The notes: generated from the sequence alone by a model not told the origin. Counted from the stretch's first letter, positions 1 to 15,300 are shown. The stretch: 64,000 nt of DNA from Macropodus opercularis (GCA_030770545.1 JAUCMP010000026.1:1344501-1408500), one strand, 5' to 3'. Numbers and translations: made by a program.

Positions 1-2949
1 TATATGGTCGAGCACAAATCTCTACTCTGTATTTTCAGCATTAAGCTCTTGCTGTTATCCGTAACGCTGTACTGAGAACTCGGTGGCAGAAAAAACTTTC
101 TACTAGCATCCACTAGTGCGGAGGTGAAGGGTCAGAGCTGCAGAGACCTGATAATACTTCTGGGAGAGAATTGCTGTGGAAAAGAAATCAAAGAGGCTAC
201 AGAAGACTGTAAAGGATTAAAAAAGAAAGAATGAATAGCGAGTGGAACGAAGGTGACATGAGGTAGTGCTTTAAAGGCTCCTGCCCACGCACTCGGCATC
301 CTCTCTCTCTGTATGAGAAGTCCACCCAGATATTCAGAGAACAGTAGTAGCATTACAAAAATCACACTGTCCAGCCACAGAGGGAGACGCCTTGGTAGTT
401 TTTGGACTGAGCTGTAAACCATTTACATTATTTTTAAATGTATTCTGAGACGGTAAAGTTAAGACGCAAACCACTGATCATCATCAACGTTAGAAGAGTT
501 TCACTAATTTCTAATTTGAGCCATCAAGCTAAAAGCTTTTTATTAATACACGGCACTGAAGTAAATATTTAACTCTGAGTGCTCACTGATGCCGGGCTCT
601 GATGCATATTCTTCATATTTTATATGTCACCCATGTGGCCTCTTTAGCTTTTTAGTAGCACTGTTAAGTAACCAGATCGCTGCACAAGCCAGCTTTGTAT
701 AAAACATGTCCTGCTGTAGAACAAAGGAGCATTTGTGCATTTCATGGGACTGAAGGCTGTTGTTGTTGTGCTTGTCCTGGTGGTAAAATGCTTTAAGGAA
801 TAGGTGAAGTGGGATGTAAGCATCTCCTCCCAAAGCTCCTTTTCTTCCTCCAAATCGCTGACATCTTGGTATTTTAAAATGGCCAAAACACACCCCCCCC
901 GGCTCCAGTCTGCACCAGTTACAGCTGCAGACGTTCTACTCTCAGCTTAAAGTCCACGGCCGTAGTAACTGTCACTGAAACAGACCCCAGTTTTAACTCC
1001 AGCCCTAAAGGGGCTTGAACCCTTCTTTTGGCGACCTGTGGGCCCGAAGCCAAAGGCGTATCGGGGTGTTTGGGTCTCAGAATGAAACCCTTTGAGTGTG
1101 GTCTGTTTCCTGGATGATGAGCAGATGGCTTTGACTGCACATGCGGGGCCATGCAGCTCCCTTCTGCTGAAACTCGTTTAGAGAAGTTTTATTAAATGTT
1201 TCCTGCTCCCCAAAGACATGAAATGGTGTTTGGCACGGAGGCTGGGGAAAGAAGAGGGAGCGAGGTAGAGCAGTGATTAAATGGCTTTTTGATGTTGATG
1301 CGTTTGGAAATCCCATTGGTTGTTATCTTCCCCAGCACTTAGCATAATGTGAAGAAGGATGGATGGGGCGAGTAGAGGAGACGAGCTGTGCTCTGCTCCT
1401 CGATTGAACTTCCACTGGACATTTGACTAATTACAAGACCAAGTTTCCTTGGAAAATGTTTGTCTATTTGTGTAATTTATATTTACTTTATGATGTTCTC
1501 CTTTTCCAGTAGTATCCATCCATCTCTTCTATTTTGTGTTGCCGTAGCTTCAGCTTTATGTAGCTGCCGTTTAACAGAGACTAGTAGCTTCAACAGAACC
1601 TGCTGAGTTTGGCACCGTTGCCTCCAAGTATAAATACTCACAACAGTAGCAGAAGGCAGAAACATAAATTAGACTTGGACGTTGCGTCTGTGTTTATGTC
1701 AGTGGGATTGTTCGCTTGCGTAGATGTCTGTTTTCGCTGCAGTAAAACAGAGGAAGCCCGGTGGACTATGAGGTTTATTCAGAAGCCAAATCATTAGGCT
1801 GGTAGCAAAGCTGATTATTGGCTGTCGTCAGCCTGCTTCAGCTCATCACTCCTCACAATGCAGTGTAATTGGTTTATAAAAGCAACTCATGCATTTTTGA
1901 TGTACGTCCTCGGACTTGAAGACTGTAGCAGTTCAGTGAACCCAAGACAGAGTCAGAATGATATGAGAGGCTGCAAAAACACAAATGACAGCAGTGAGGA
2001 ATAATTTTAATACACTGAGTCCGTCTGCCCTTCCCTGTCAGTCATCTTCTACCTCCTTCTTATTGAAGCCTCTGTGCTCCAGGAGAAGGTCTTTTCATGT
2101 CTGTGGTCTGTGATGTGATGTGTGTGGTGTTTCTCTGCTGGTAGCAGCACTGACGTCATGTCCAATGGAAACTTCCTGTTCAGCGATGGGAGTGGGCTTT
2201 GCTCCCAGCCGCCTGATGGACCGGTGGCCTAGTCTGCAGTCTGTCCGATAACCAGTCCACGGCTACAGACCAGACGCATGATGCTCGTTGACGTGGACGA
2301 GTCTGTGTTTGAGGGCATGAAGTCAGGTTATTTCTTCCTGCGACTCAGTCATGTGTGTAATTTAAGTGAAATCCCAGCTTTGTTTACACACTTTATTCCA
2401 GAAGAAGTCAAACCCTTCATTACAACAGAAGTAATTTGTTTTTGACTCGCCTCTGTTCTCTGGAGTTTTTCTCCACTGGACCGGGAAGTCGCCGAGCACA
2501 AAATCTTGACCTTTTACAATTACATCCGGGTCACTGATGAATTTCATTTCTCACATGAACGAGTCGAGTCAAACTCTGGGGTTTGTGATATTTCAGGACC
2601 AGCAGGTGTTTCATACAACGTTGTTACAATGTCAGACGGCACTGATTAACTCATTAACTCCCCGCTGGCTTTTTCTGACGAGCCGACTCCTGCAACCTGA
2701 CTGTTTTACAGTAGTAATCTAATAAAAGAGCGTCTTCTTTGGGTCTGAGTCAGGGCTTCTTCTGCTGAGCATCTAAATAATTTAAGCACGTTAGTCACTA
2801 AGTGGTGTTTGGTTTTTCCCAGTTAGGCAGAGGGACTGCGGGCTCACAAGCCGATGGTTGGTTGGGTTTTAACCACACGTGATGAACCACCAGCTGTGAT
2901 GCAGAGGGGTGATGGGAGCTTTTTGCGTTGCCTGTGGTCTCTGAGGAGA

Positions 2950-3060
<111 letters not shown>

Positions 3061-5379
3061 GAGGTGAGCGAGAGGATGTTGCTGTGGTAATAGTGGTCAC
3101 ACTGAGGTGATGCTGAATCTGTGTTGTTGATCGTGGCCACACAAGACGTTGCTGTGTGTCTCTGCATGTATGTTGTAATGAAGTAGAACCTAAAGTGTGC
3201 TTCCATTACTAGTTCAGCCTTGTGTGTGTTTTTATAATATTCCATGTTTTGCATGGTTGCATGATTTTAAATGTCTTTCCAATCACAGCTGTATCGTGTG
3301 TGCGGCTCCTGGTCGTCTCAGCCAGTCCTCCGTTCCTCTCTCCTTCTCCTGGGCAGTAGGTGAAGCTGGGACTCCAACCCCTTTCATCCATGCAGCCCCC
3401 TCCCTCGCCCGCCCTCTGTATTTCTTTTCATTTGTTTGTTCTCTGTGCGCTGATCAACCCCAGAGAGAGAGAATTAAGTGGCCATAGTTCTGCCTTTGTA
3501 GTTCGGCTAATTGAATGTGATGTGTCTGTTTTTGGCTTCAGCAACATCTTCACCTCGGGTTTAGTTAGTTAAGGCTCATTCAGTGCTCTGGCGTTTTCCA
3601 TATTTAGAAAATCTTTCAGCAAAGGTTCTTAATAATCGGCCATAATTACCATGTCTCTGTAAATATTTAGTGTTTGTCTTTCCAGTCTACGATTCTGGGC
3701 TTTGCGTTGTTCTCACTTTCACCCTGAGTTGTGTGAATGTTTCTGACATTTCAGGCACCAAACTAGAGATCTAGAGCCTAGAGAGGCTGCACCAGCTGCG
3801 ACTCCTTAGAGGAACCAGATATTTCATCCCACTGCTGACCCACTGCTGACCACATGTTGGTTGTGATGAATATGTTCGGTGTTTGCTGACTGAAAGAGGA
3901 AGGAACAGTTGTGTTGCTGTTTAGAAATGGTGGGTTTTTTTCAATACATCTGCTGTATTGGTGACATATTTGTCTCTCTTTTCTTCCCTCTCTTTAAGTG
4001 AGAGAGCCAGTACAAGGATTAGATTAAGGCGATTGGTTCTGGCCCCTAGCGTGTGTGTCTGCAGCAGAGTATTAGGGCAGTGTCCAAACCTGAAGGCGAG
4101 GGACAGACGAGGCCAGTATGAGCCTGGCTGGGGGCTAACATACGCCCTGCTTAGAGAAATTAACATGCTACCAACTCTCTGTGGGTGTTTCTGTATGTGT
4201 GGGTGTCTTGGGGGCAGGCTGTGAAGAGAAAAAGGAAAGTGGGTGAGGGAGAGGCTGGTGCGGTGCCACCTGGCTCCAAGGCAGTCATCTGGCCTAATGG
4301 GACTTGTGAGCTAGTGTGTGTGTGTGTCCTGTGGCTGTGTTTGAGCAGTCCAGCCTTCCATTTGTTTACCTTGAAAAGCCCTTATGTTGCCCTTCTCCCT
4401 CCTTTTTTAAAATCTCTCTTCCTCTCATGTTTTCTGCCACGATGCCGCCGGCGAACGTGAGTTTGTGGAGAGCAAACCAGCAGCCAGCGACTGACCGCGT
4501 TAGAACAGGCTTCAGTGTGAGCAGCCAGAAACAGGCTGTGATGTGGAGCTGAGACAAAGCCGCGTCTTACAGGAGCAGATTATCTGGTGGGAGTCTTCAA
4601 TAAGGAGATGACCCAAATTACTGCAATGGCATCTATAGCTTCTAAATTTCAGTTGGATTTAAATCATTATTACAGTGCACCACAGTCCCAGATCTTCCGT
4701 CAGCACCACTAACACCTCCTTCATTTAGCTTCTCTCCCTAAACTTTGTGACAGGTTCTATAACAAGTTGTGTTTGACATGTTCTGTCCAGCCAAAAATGA
4801 CGAAAAACCGCTTGGTTATGAATTTTGGAGGCTGCGTCACTCAAATGTATTCAGTTGACATTCAGCAAAAGATGAAAGGGTAAAATAAACTCTTCCAACC
4901 GTAACCTCGCTGATAACAAGACAGCAGGAAAATGTCCAGGCTCATTGGTTTTGTCATATCTGTCTCCGCCGATCACCAGTGAAATGTCACCTTGTTGGAG
5001 CCGCGACTGCAGGTCTCGTCGATCGGTGTCATTTTGAATGAGCGTTTCCCCAAACTTTGTTGAAATTGGATGAGCAGCGGTGACGCTATCTCTGGCGAAC
5101 ACATGCCTGTGTTTCACCTCAGCCTCGCTGCCACCGGAGCTTGGACTCATTTTATAATTTCCCTCACTCTCATCCAGCAAAGGAAGTGAGTGTTTCCAGC
5201 TTTTCCACATTAACCCCCATGTTTTGCTTCATGTCTTGTCTGTGATGGGTCTTTGTGTGTCTGCAGGTTTGGGCTTGAGTTCAGTTTGTGATGCATGTGT
5301 GATTAGTTGAATTCTCTGTGGCTCTTAGCAGAAAGTTTGTTTGCTGTGTTCAGTCTCAACCTCGCTTTCTAGTGCTCTG

Positions 5380-5640
5380 CCATCTTATCCCTCTTCCTCC
5401 CTCAAATCTCTTTTTTTCTCTTCCTCACCGTCCTCTTTTCTCTTTCTTCTCTCCCTTTGTAAAATTTCTTGTGTTGCTCCTCAACGTTTCTTTTATTTCC
5501 TCAGTCTTTTCTTGCTTTACCTTCCATCCTACTCTTTTCAGTCTTCTCCTTCCAGCCTCTCATCTTTCTCTATGCTCATGCCCCCACACCTTCTGCGCCT
5601 CATCATTATCTCTTGGCTCCTTCCACGTCTCCCCTGGGTT
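5380..5640. repeat. Pyrimidine-rich tract
   Basis: The plus strand is dominated by C and T for about 260 bases, with long runs of TCTT, CCTC and CTTT and few purines. It gives overlapping Ser/Leu/Phe-rich open frames that are composition artefacts. It lies inside the presumed arhgap5 intron. Confidence 0.75.
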
Positions 5641-5940
5641 GTCACTCAGCCTATCCAGACTAAATTCACATAGTGTGCGTGTGTTGGAGCACAATGACAC
5701 ATTAAAAATGCAGAATGTGCTCGATTATTAGTAACAGAATATAGCAGCCAAGAAGAGTGTGTGTGTGTGTGTAGTAGAGCTGACTCATTAGTGCTGGCAT
5801 CATGAAGTCAGCCCAGCCCACAGCTGCTTCACGTTGGTGCAACCTAAAGGACTAATCAACCTTTTTTATTTTTATTCAGTTTGGGATTTTGCATGTTCCC
5901 CCATTAAATATTGTCGTTCATATAGAATCTGAATTTGAAA

Positions 5941-6090
5941 GCGGCTATGGCTCAGGGTGTAGAGTGGGTTAGCCATTAATCACAGGTTTGACGGTTCAAT
6001 CCCCAGCTCCTCTCGACCACATTGAGTGTCCTTGAGCAACGCAGCTTGTGTGGCACCTACACTACAATCACTTTGGATCAATAAGGAATT
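5941..6090 (+). mobile_element. tRNA-derived SINE-like copy (degenerate)
   Basis: The segment opens with a tRNA-like 5' part containing TATGGCTCAGGGTGTAGAG, resembling an RNA polymerase III A box. About 50 bases later comes GACGGTTCAATCCCC, a good B box. The following GTGTCCTTGAGCAA resembles the body of a very common teleost SINE. AT-rich sequence follows. The right end is uncertain and I saw no clear target-site duplication. Confidence 0.6.
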
Positions 6091-9000
6091 TTAATTAAAT
6101 ATTCATCAATGGAATAATATATTATTTAATAAAAATATAATCTTCATGATTTATTTCAGTGTGTGAGGCCTGATTATGAATTAGTCATATTCTGGTTAGA
6201 GGAAATCCAGAGGACGACACAAAGTGAACAACGGTTTGCGTCTTGTGTGAGTAAATAGAGCAGTAGCTAGGTGGCTGCAGTGCGATGGCTCTATTTATAA
6301 TACTGGGCCATCTGTCTCTGTTATATTAGAAATGAGTGTGTGTGTTGTCACCCGCTCCCTAAAGCTGGACATCTGTGACGAAGGCTGTGTGGTTTGAACT
6401 GGGAATCATCCACAATGGTTCCTATTATGTTTTTTTACAGCAGCAGATCAGTGATCAGTTTTTAAACGGCTCACACATCTGTGTGAACACACAAGATGCT
6501 ACTTCCTGACCTTTAGGCCTGAGACTTGGGTAAATGTCAAGGTTGCTGTGAACCCGTGTTGTTACGATCACCCGGAGGGAATTTCTTTCACTTTGCCACA
6601 CATGTCCACTTGGACCCAAGCTTGTAGGAATTTCAGTTAAAGTTGAGAGTCAAGGTCACCGCCCTCAGGTCTGTCCTGCTCTGGAGAGACGTCACAGGAG
6701 CGTCTGGAGGAGACGGCATCCATGAAGCCAGGATGAAGTTAGGTTCACACTCAAATATGCCAAACGTCAAACCACATCATTCAGACTCCTACAAATCAAG
6801 TCTGTTTCAGAGTGACATTCGTTTAATGACCTGCATTGTCACCCAGTGGCTCCACTTTTCCTCATTCCTTTGTCCAGCACATGCCAGTAAGATGGTGAAT
6901 TTTGTTGCATCAGTAAATCAGATTCCTGGTCATCACCTATAATATAAACTAATTTACGTTTCGTACCAGTGCAGCATGAGGAGTTTAATCCGATGGCAGC
7001 TTCCAAGAGACAGGAAGTGGAAGATGTGAAATAGAGACGTGTAGCTACAGAGGGAGGTGGAGGTGCTTGTGTTAACCGTTCTCCTCCCTGCTGCAGCAGC
7101 CTGACAAGTCCTCCCTCCTGTCTGCTTTCATTTCTCTCTCATTCGTTTTGCTCGGTGATAACACAGAAAATAAGGTTCTCAGATTCAGAGAGACAGGATG
7201 TAAATGAGACATTTACACATCAGAAACAGACAGAATGAAAGAGGAGCAGTTTGAAACGTTTTACCCTGTGTCAGCCACACACTAGTCCCCTGTCAGCTGC
7301 TTCTTCTCATCAGCTTTATTTTTCTTCTTCTTTTGAGCAGAGAAAACGAAAACGCTCTGTCGCTCGTCCTCGAAAAACTGCAGTTGGAAAAAAAAGTTCT
7401 TTTGCAGTGTTGGACCCGCATGTTGAATGACTGGTTTAATGACATTAACGCCATGTCATATATTTGTTCCCATTGTCCAACCTAAAAGAGCACAGAATAG
7501 GTTTGTAATTGCACTTCCACAAAGCTGGAGGATTTAGAGGAGGCGGATTTTGAACAAAGGGTCAGAATAGATGCAGCAGACGATGGGATATCCTGACTTT
7601 TAGTGCAAAGTGTATGGGTCAAGCTTTAAAATGGCTTGATCCTTTAAATCCGCCGCTGCATCCTATAGCTTCAGTTCTTAACGAGCTGCATCCTGCAGGG
7701 TGCTAAACCCTCTAACTTGGGCAGGTCACCTCGTGGTCGGCGTCCTGATCTTCCCACCTCCTCCCAGAATCACTGGCCAAGATCAAGACCAAAACTGCAG
7801 CTCAGTAACTTGAGACAGCATCTGATTCAGGCGATGAAAAGCCTAATTGCAGCCCTGCTTGATGTTAGTTTTTTCTGTATCATGACGTCACAGCAGAAAC
7901 TGCAGTCAGCCTCCGAAAGCCCCAGAAAATCATTTGATATGGACACAAAGAGAAACTGGTCGTTTGATGAAATCGTGATTGAACAGTGGATATGTGAGCG
8001 TTAGCCGAGTCCTGTTGAAAAGTCGACCACAGCTGCCTGTTGTCTGCGGGACACCGTCTGGGGACGGTGTGGGTGGGGTGGTGGGTTATGGCTCCAGTTA
8101 TCCAAGGTGCCCAGACATTAAATCATACTTGCGCTCGCAGCCTATGTATTGATTTATATTGACCCACTGTTGTGTGGATGGTCGGCCATTAAATTAACAC
8201 ACCAGCAGAGAAACTGATGACTCCACCAGACCAGCCTGGACTGAAAAGACAAAGAAAGTGCTTACTTTAGGTCATTACTTCCATACACATGAAGCTGAAC
8301 GCTCTCTGCTGGACTGTATCAGCGGCAGAATGACTTCCAGACCAGGGCGCTCACATCATTCTTCAGCCTTCAGAGGATTGTGGGAAAGCTGTGTTTGGTT
8401 TCCTCTGGGAAAACCAGCGCTTTTACCTGCACATTCATCTTCCTCATATTCCCTGTATAATGAGCGGCACAAGTCCTAAATGTCCTGGTTATGAGAAACT
8501 GGAACGTGCAGGCTGGGCTGTGCTGATACGTGGAAGCAGCGTGTTTGTTGTTGGGCTTAGGATTAACGCTGCAACATCATCATGTGTCTACGTAGATAAA
8601 AACTCATTTGTGTTTTACCAACGCCTCGTTCAGAAAAGCGTAAAAGGAGCTGTTCACTCAAACACTACACACTTTCACCTCTGACCCCTGCAAGTGAGCT
8701 TTCTGTAATAAGCACTGTTTAAGTTCAGAATCCAAAGCAAATGTCTGGTTGGGATTGTAAAGATCAGTCGTTTAACACATTAGGATTAGTGTACAAAACG
8801 CAGGAGCAGCAGCATTAAAACGTAGAAATGTATGTTTCAAAGACAAACCCAGATAAGGTTCTGCTCCTGCTTCTTCTCTGGACTGAGCATTTAACATGAA
8901 TGACTTCGGCTCCGATGTTGTGATTTTCCTAAATCTTGACTTCACACTTGACGCTGTCCTTGGGTGTGTTCAGAGCTGCTAGGGCACTAATACTGGTGTT

Positions 9001-12000
9001 AACGAGAGGAGTGTATGAAGGAGGCTCCAGCAGCTTCACTCACATGACTCCGCTTCATCACAGGTAGAGATCAGAAATCTGTTGGGCGCATATTAGCTAT
9101 GAGGTCTTTTTAAAATAAGATGGAGCTTTGTGTGTAAGCTAACGCAGGAGGAATATGATCTCTGCTGCTAATTCCAGTCAGAACTGTTTCATGATGTTTA
9201 GTCTCCAGTAAATGCAAAATGCAGCAGCCAGTGTGGACACAGCGTAGAGAGTAGAACGACTGCTCACATCTCCTCTGTGTAAAGGTTTTTTCACGTCACG
9301 TTATCTTTAATCTGATTGTGCTGCTGAGCCTGATGCATCCAAGTCGTTATCTTAATGAGAATAATGTGTTTAAAATGGAACGGCTGTCACCAGTTCGTCG
9401 GTTTATAAGGTCATGTAAACATTTCATTCAGACGTGTCATTATCAGTCTGTACGGGTCAAAGGTCATCACAGTGATACAGATGTTGGTTCAACAGCAGAA
9501 GGGATGATGCAGCTGAGGGTGTGTTTGGACCTTTTCCTCAGTGCTTTCATTATTCTCTCCTTCTTCTTTTAATGGAGATAAATCATAGCTCAAACTTCAT
9601 AGTTGTTAGTCGGGTACATTTGCTGTAGGTTTTAGGTATTTGTACCCTTTATCAAACAGGGTGTCTGGGTCTTGTATTGCCGTTGCCACCATGATGATCC
9701 GGGCGTTTGCTCCCTGACCAGCAGAAGAGTTAAAAATATCTGGCTTCCTGCTGCCACGGCGATGAAACGCTTTCCCGTGGGCAGACGGGCAGAGGGTGAG
9801 ACAGTGAAGCAGCTCTGAGGTTAGATGGAGACTGATGAGCTGAGCTGTGGTACGGAAACGGTGTGAAGACTATTAGATCCTATCACAGTAAGAGTCTTAT
9901 CAGATCCCAACACGCAAACATGAGCCACACTGTTAACTTCCTTCCCCTCAGGTCCTCTGTGTGTTACTGTACATCCTGTTGAATCAAATCTCCCCGCAGG
10001 GACACAAACGTACGGGGTGATGACATTTCATCACAGGGCGTTGCAGAAGTCAGTCTAAGGTCAAAAGTGAATGAGCGAGGCTGAATTCAGGTCACAGAGA
10101 AAATCAGTAACGTGTTACGTCATCGACTTGTGATCGCTGCAGGAAACAGGCCACAAGTGGCAACAGTGGGAAGTGAGTGTGTATAAACAGACACTTAGTT
10201 TACTGAGTTATGGCGTTTTTAGCTACGTATTTACTGTAACGTTAAACAGTCTGGAGAGAAGCGCTTTGATTTGATACAGGTACAACACGCTGCTGCGTGT
10301 TACGTGTTGTCCAAGATGTTTGTTTACTTTCATAAGCTGCCACATTAAAGTGCGTTGGAGCTCAGATGAGATGCGGATGCACGGCGAGCGCTAAGCTGAT
10401 GGTGTCTCCCACATAACAGCGTGTAAAGTTAAAGTCCTGCAGCAGAACCATGTAGCTTTAGGAACTCATGTGGTTTTTATTAACATTCCACTCCTGTGCA
10501 CGTGTGCTTATGGCCCGTCATCATCAATCAGCGCTGGCAACTCGCACTTCGGTAAAAGTAAACATTAAGGAGGGCGCCAGCCGAGGCCAAGGTGCCCACA
10601 GCGAAGAGAGCGTTTCAGGCTGGTTTGATGTAGACGGACGAACTGGAGCAACGTTTGTAACCAAGCAGGAGACTGTCGCACAAATGCTGCTGCTGCTCTT
10701 GACTCAGATTTCAGATTTCTGAACCGCTGGGATGACACTGGAGCCTCGTACCTGTCTCCAAACATCAGTGTGAACCATCGGGATCTGAACGTGATGCGAA
10801 TGAAGCCAATATTTAGATGAGATCTAGTGCTTACTGTATGTTTAAATACAAAAGGTCATTGGAGCTGCTTTCAGCTCATTTCTCTGTCCTTGTTAAAATT
10901 CTCTGGGAGGAATGTTCAGCTTCGGGCAGGTCGGTGGTCGAACACACTCTTGCGTCATTGCCAAGTTCAGGTGTGTTGAGCAGGAACAACCAGAATCTGC
11001 AGAGAAATGTTTCGTGACTGACTCAAAAGCTGGAAACCAGTTGGACCTTTTTAACCACGTGTTGCTTTGTCATGTCGTTTATCATCGTAGCAGCTTTGGA
11101 TTCTTCACAAATGCAGCAGTTGAAACATATCAATGTATGTTGAGCAACAGAACATGCTCAAAGCTCCCACTGGTTCCTGAGCTTCCTGCTGACTGAGTGA
11201 GGCAAACTGGTTCCAGTAGGTTACAAAAACAAGACGCGTGTTCTGCTCGGTTTCCTGCTAATATAAGAGCATCACACACCTGAGTCAACACAGTCGAGCC
11301 TTAGCAGCACACGTCACCTCACACAGTCCATTAAAGCTGAATCTACATAATGCAGCGTGTCCCCTGCAGACACGTGTGTGTACGCTGCAGTGAGTGACCT
11401 TGCAGCAGCAACCAGCAGAACTTCGTGTTCAGTTTAGCTTCTCTGCGTTTTCTGTTTATTTCTGCAGCCAGGACACACATTATAGCTGTAATTAAGACCG
11501 CCTGTCTCCACATGTGCTGGTCTCAGATCAGCCGTCCCCTGCCAGCTGGCTGGGAAGTTTACAGTGAGAGACTCAAAAATGCAGTTCTCAGACCAACTGG
11601 CTGTTAATTACTGTAAAATTCTTGTATAAATATTAGCTTTTATTGTTGTTGCTCTAGAAACATCATTGCCAGTCTGTTATATTGGAGCCTTGATGTTCTG
11701 ACGTCTCAGACCAGGATCAGATCAGCGTTGATGCGTATTTCTGAACGTTGACCTACACATGCATAAAACAACAATGACTCACAACAAAGCATTCGGTTAA
11801 AATATGTTCAGCAAATATATTAATCCGAACACAAATAGTTTGACCAAGTGAATAAACAAAGACTAGATTCACTGTCTTCATTGTAAAATCTGTACGTAAA
11901 GTTAAAGGGAAATAAAATTCAACCCTAGAGTTGATACGTGATTCTGTGATAGTTGGCATTGGAGCCAGGGAGGATGAATGCAGTGGCGTCCATCGGGGGA

Positions 12001-12348
12001 CGGGTAGAGGACGGGCTGGCGGCAGGCTGCTCGTGTGCATCGCAGCCGGGGATCAGCTGGTGACCTTAATGAAGCCTTGTCCTAAACAGAAGCCTGCGTC
12101 ACCCTGCGCATACACTGCAAAGGAGCAATGAAAGGAGATAAATGGTGAACCCAGAAAGCAAAAAGTCCTGGGACATTCTTGTTGCCTACAGATTTTCGTT
12201 GAATGAAAACAAAGATTTGATGAAGCCTCTTACACTGCTCCTGTCGGCCCATCTGTTTCTGTTTAACCCTGCATCGCTGTGCTTTTGTGTCATCCTGCCT
12301 AAACGTGAACTGGTAATAAACCAGATGTCTGTTTTCTTGTGCTTGCAG

Positions 12349-15300
12349 GCCTGACGACAGAGGGACTGTACCGCGTCAGTGGGAACAAGACGGACCAGGA
12401 CAACATCCAGAAGCAGTTTGATCAAGGTCAGACACATGCAGTCACCTGAACATAGAGCATGTGTGTAATGTGGTTTCAAAGCGCGGCAGCTGCCGGTTCT
12501 CGTTATTTTCACAGATCGAGGCTCTAAATAATTTCTCAACAAACTTAAATCAAGCCTTTTAACTCGTTCTCTGGAAAACGTGCTGCCGATCGAGGTGCAC
12601 TTAAACAATGTGCGCAATAAATTGAACGAGCGCAGAAACTCAAGCTCCCTGACTGTGACCACACAGCAGAAGCGCTTAAAGAGAAACACATGCACAGGAT
12701 CTGGTCAGCGGCCAAACGGACTGTCGGAGTAAATAGAGTCACCGCAGGCAGAAATCACCAGCACTTATTTACAGGCAGACTGGGCTGACTGGCACCAGGG
12801 ACTGATCATTAATCATGATTTCTTTTTTATTGTGATTGATCGGTTCGCGTCCTCAGGATTTAAAGCAGCTGAGGGACCTCAGGCGACTGTTGACCCACCT
12901 GGACTTGGAGACCATAGAATAACGTAAAATTAGCATTGAATTGTTTGGCAGCGTTGACCCCACTAACCTTTACGCAGGGATAACCGCGATGTCGCCATCT
13001 CCCCTTCTCTCTCTCTGGAGATGAATTTGAACCTGATTAGCGAATAAACTGCAGAACGTGAGTTGCTCGTGCAGTTGTTTGAACTCGGTGTATTCAAATA
13101 TCTCTGTCTCTTTCCTTCGTATTTACAGAGTAACAGTAAATTGTGAAGTGTCTTCTCGCGGCTGTCCGGGTGATTCAGGCTGGCGAGGGCTGCTGTGCTT
13201 GGGGTCGCAGGTGTCTAAACCTGCTGTTCTTACACGTGTTAAGTAAACAGTAGTCACTCCCTGCAGCGTGCTGCTCATGACTTGCCGTAGGCGACTGTGT
13301 CAGCTCAGATTTTCCTGTGCCGATGCTGCACATGCATGTTGCAGTGGTTCCGCTGTCTGTGAGTCGCGCGCCATTACTGCCAATTAGCTCCTCCGTCAGT
13401 AAGAGGGCCAGTGGGCTGCTGAGCCCTGCTGCTGAGAGTGTTTTTATGGAAATGGTTCAATTTAAATGAAATTGCCTGAGGACTAGTCCAGGATTACTGT
13501 GCCTCTGCCTTATTACTAATTTTAAGTTCATTAATTAACTTTTAATAAACGCCTTCTGTCTCCTCTGTCTTTGACGTGGTAGCGTCTCTGTTTTGCCTCT
13601 CAGCTGTATTTCTGTTGGACTCCGTGCGAGTGTTTGTATGTTGGCAGGCTTTCAGATGTACTTCGACAGCTGTTGTTACCTCAGGGCTCTGTCCTCGTTC
13701 TCTCGCCCTTCTTTTCTCCTCCTTCCCATCATCATCATATGTGTATGTTTGTATATTTCTTTTCTCCCAGGAGCCGTCGTCCGGGTTAATGGGAATGTTG
13801 ACAGGGGTTTGGTGTGTGAGCGCAGACTCCAGACTGAAGATCTCCTCTGGGAAAAACACCCTTGTTGTTTGAGTTGGACCGGTGATAACCTCTGTTAGCT
13901 GTGATCAGAGACGAGCTCCGTCCTCCACGACTCCACAACTACCCACAAGCTTTTTAAGAGCCTTTTTCAAAGTGAGGCTCTGTCCCAGGAAATTCCCGTC
14001 TGGCTATGGGAGCCGGGTTGGACTCCCGGTTCGTCGCGTGGCTTAGTGTGGATGTTACGGGGACTTGTCTTCTCAGGCGGTTTATTTTCCTCATCTGCTT
14101 TGGGCCCTTGCGATAGAGCTGCCCTTCCTCACGCACGGCTCCTCATGCTCACATCAGATACTCGTATTCCTGAAGGTTGCTGGTCACGTGTCAGTGACAC
14201 AGTGCAGCAGTCCATGCAAAACAATGCTGAATTATTCAGATGAAATATCAAGTTGCAACACAAATATCAAATACTGTTCATAAATTACTTTTTGTAGCCA
14301 AGCTCCTCTGCCCATTTTACTTTAATTTAGTAAAAGGAGGGAAGCAAACAATTTCAGTGTTTGCAGTCGAACAGTAAACTCCTCTAGAACTATCGTGTTT
14401 CCTAAATGATATTTGCTGTTTGACAATGTTCAGGGGATGTGAACAGAATGAGTCGTGTTTGCGTGTAGTGAAACGTGGGTTTTCTCTGTGCTCATATTTC
14501 GTAGCAAATGTTTTTTGGCAAACAACAATAACAACGGCAGCAATGCGCCTGTGTGCGCTGTTAGAGCTAATTTGAGGAGCGTGGTTCAGGACTGGGAGAT
14601 GTGTGGGCACACCAGGTCGTGTAGAGAGTTCACATCACCGTGGGTTTGGTCACAGCCTGCAGCTCTGCCTGGGTGCAGCTGTTTTCCTGCTGGCTGTGTT
14701 TAAGATGCACGAGGCGAAACGAGCTGAAGGATTCAGGTTTTCCACCTTCAAAACGATATCGACCTTGTGAATCCGCTGCTGAGCCTCTTCCTTCCCTTTG
14801 TCCCCTCTAGATCACAGCATCGACTTTGTGGCGATGGACGTGGCGGTGAACGCTGCTGCGGGAGCGCTGAAGGCTTTCTTCGCTGACCTGCCCAGCCCCC
14901 TGATCCCCTACAGCCTGCACCCAGAGCTGGTGGAGGCCGCAAGTAAGAGCCTGAACATGCACAGATACACAGTTAATATATCACTTAGTGGCCTCTTGTG
15001 TCGCAGCTGCTCTCTTCACTGCTGCAGAGCTTTCTGTCACATCATAGGCTCTTAAGAGGCTTTCTTCCAGCCCTGGGATGCTGTCACACATCCACGCTGT
15101 GCTCTCCCACTCTGCTGATACTCGGTGCTGAAACCCCCAGGCTGACGATGGCAGATTAACGAGCCAAAAATACGCTCAACCAGAAATGTAAAAATAATAC
15201 TTCCATAAGTTTCTGAGCCTGTGAGAAGAAGAGACTTAGAGACTGTGCTGCCATCTCGCATTCCTCTGGAAATGACTCGTATGAAGGTGAAGCGTTGTCT

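Noticed and set aside
12186..12695. 169-codon minus-strand open frame opposite the first arhgap5 exon
   Set aside because: Antisense to a well-supported exon and its introns, with no family features.
13990..14040. tRNA-like GGAGCCGGGTTGGACTCCC sequence
   Set aside because: Some tRNA-arm resemblance, but no cloverleaf, A box or SINE body could be laid out.
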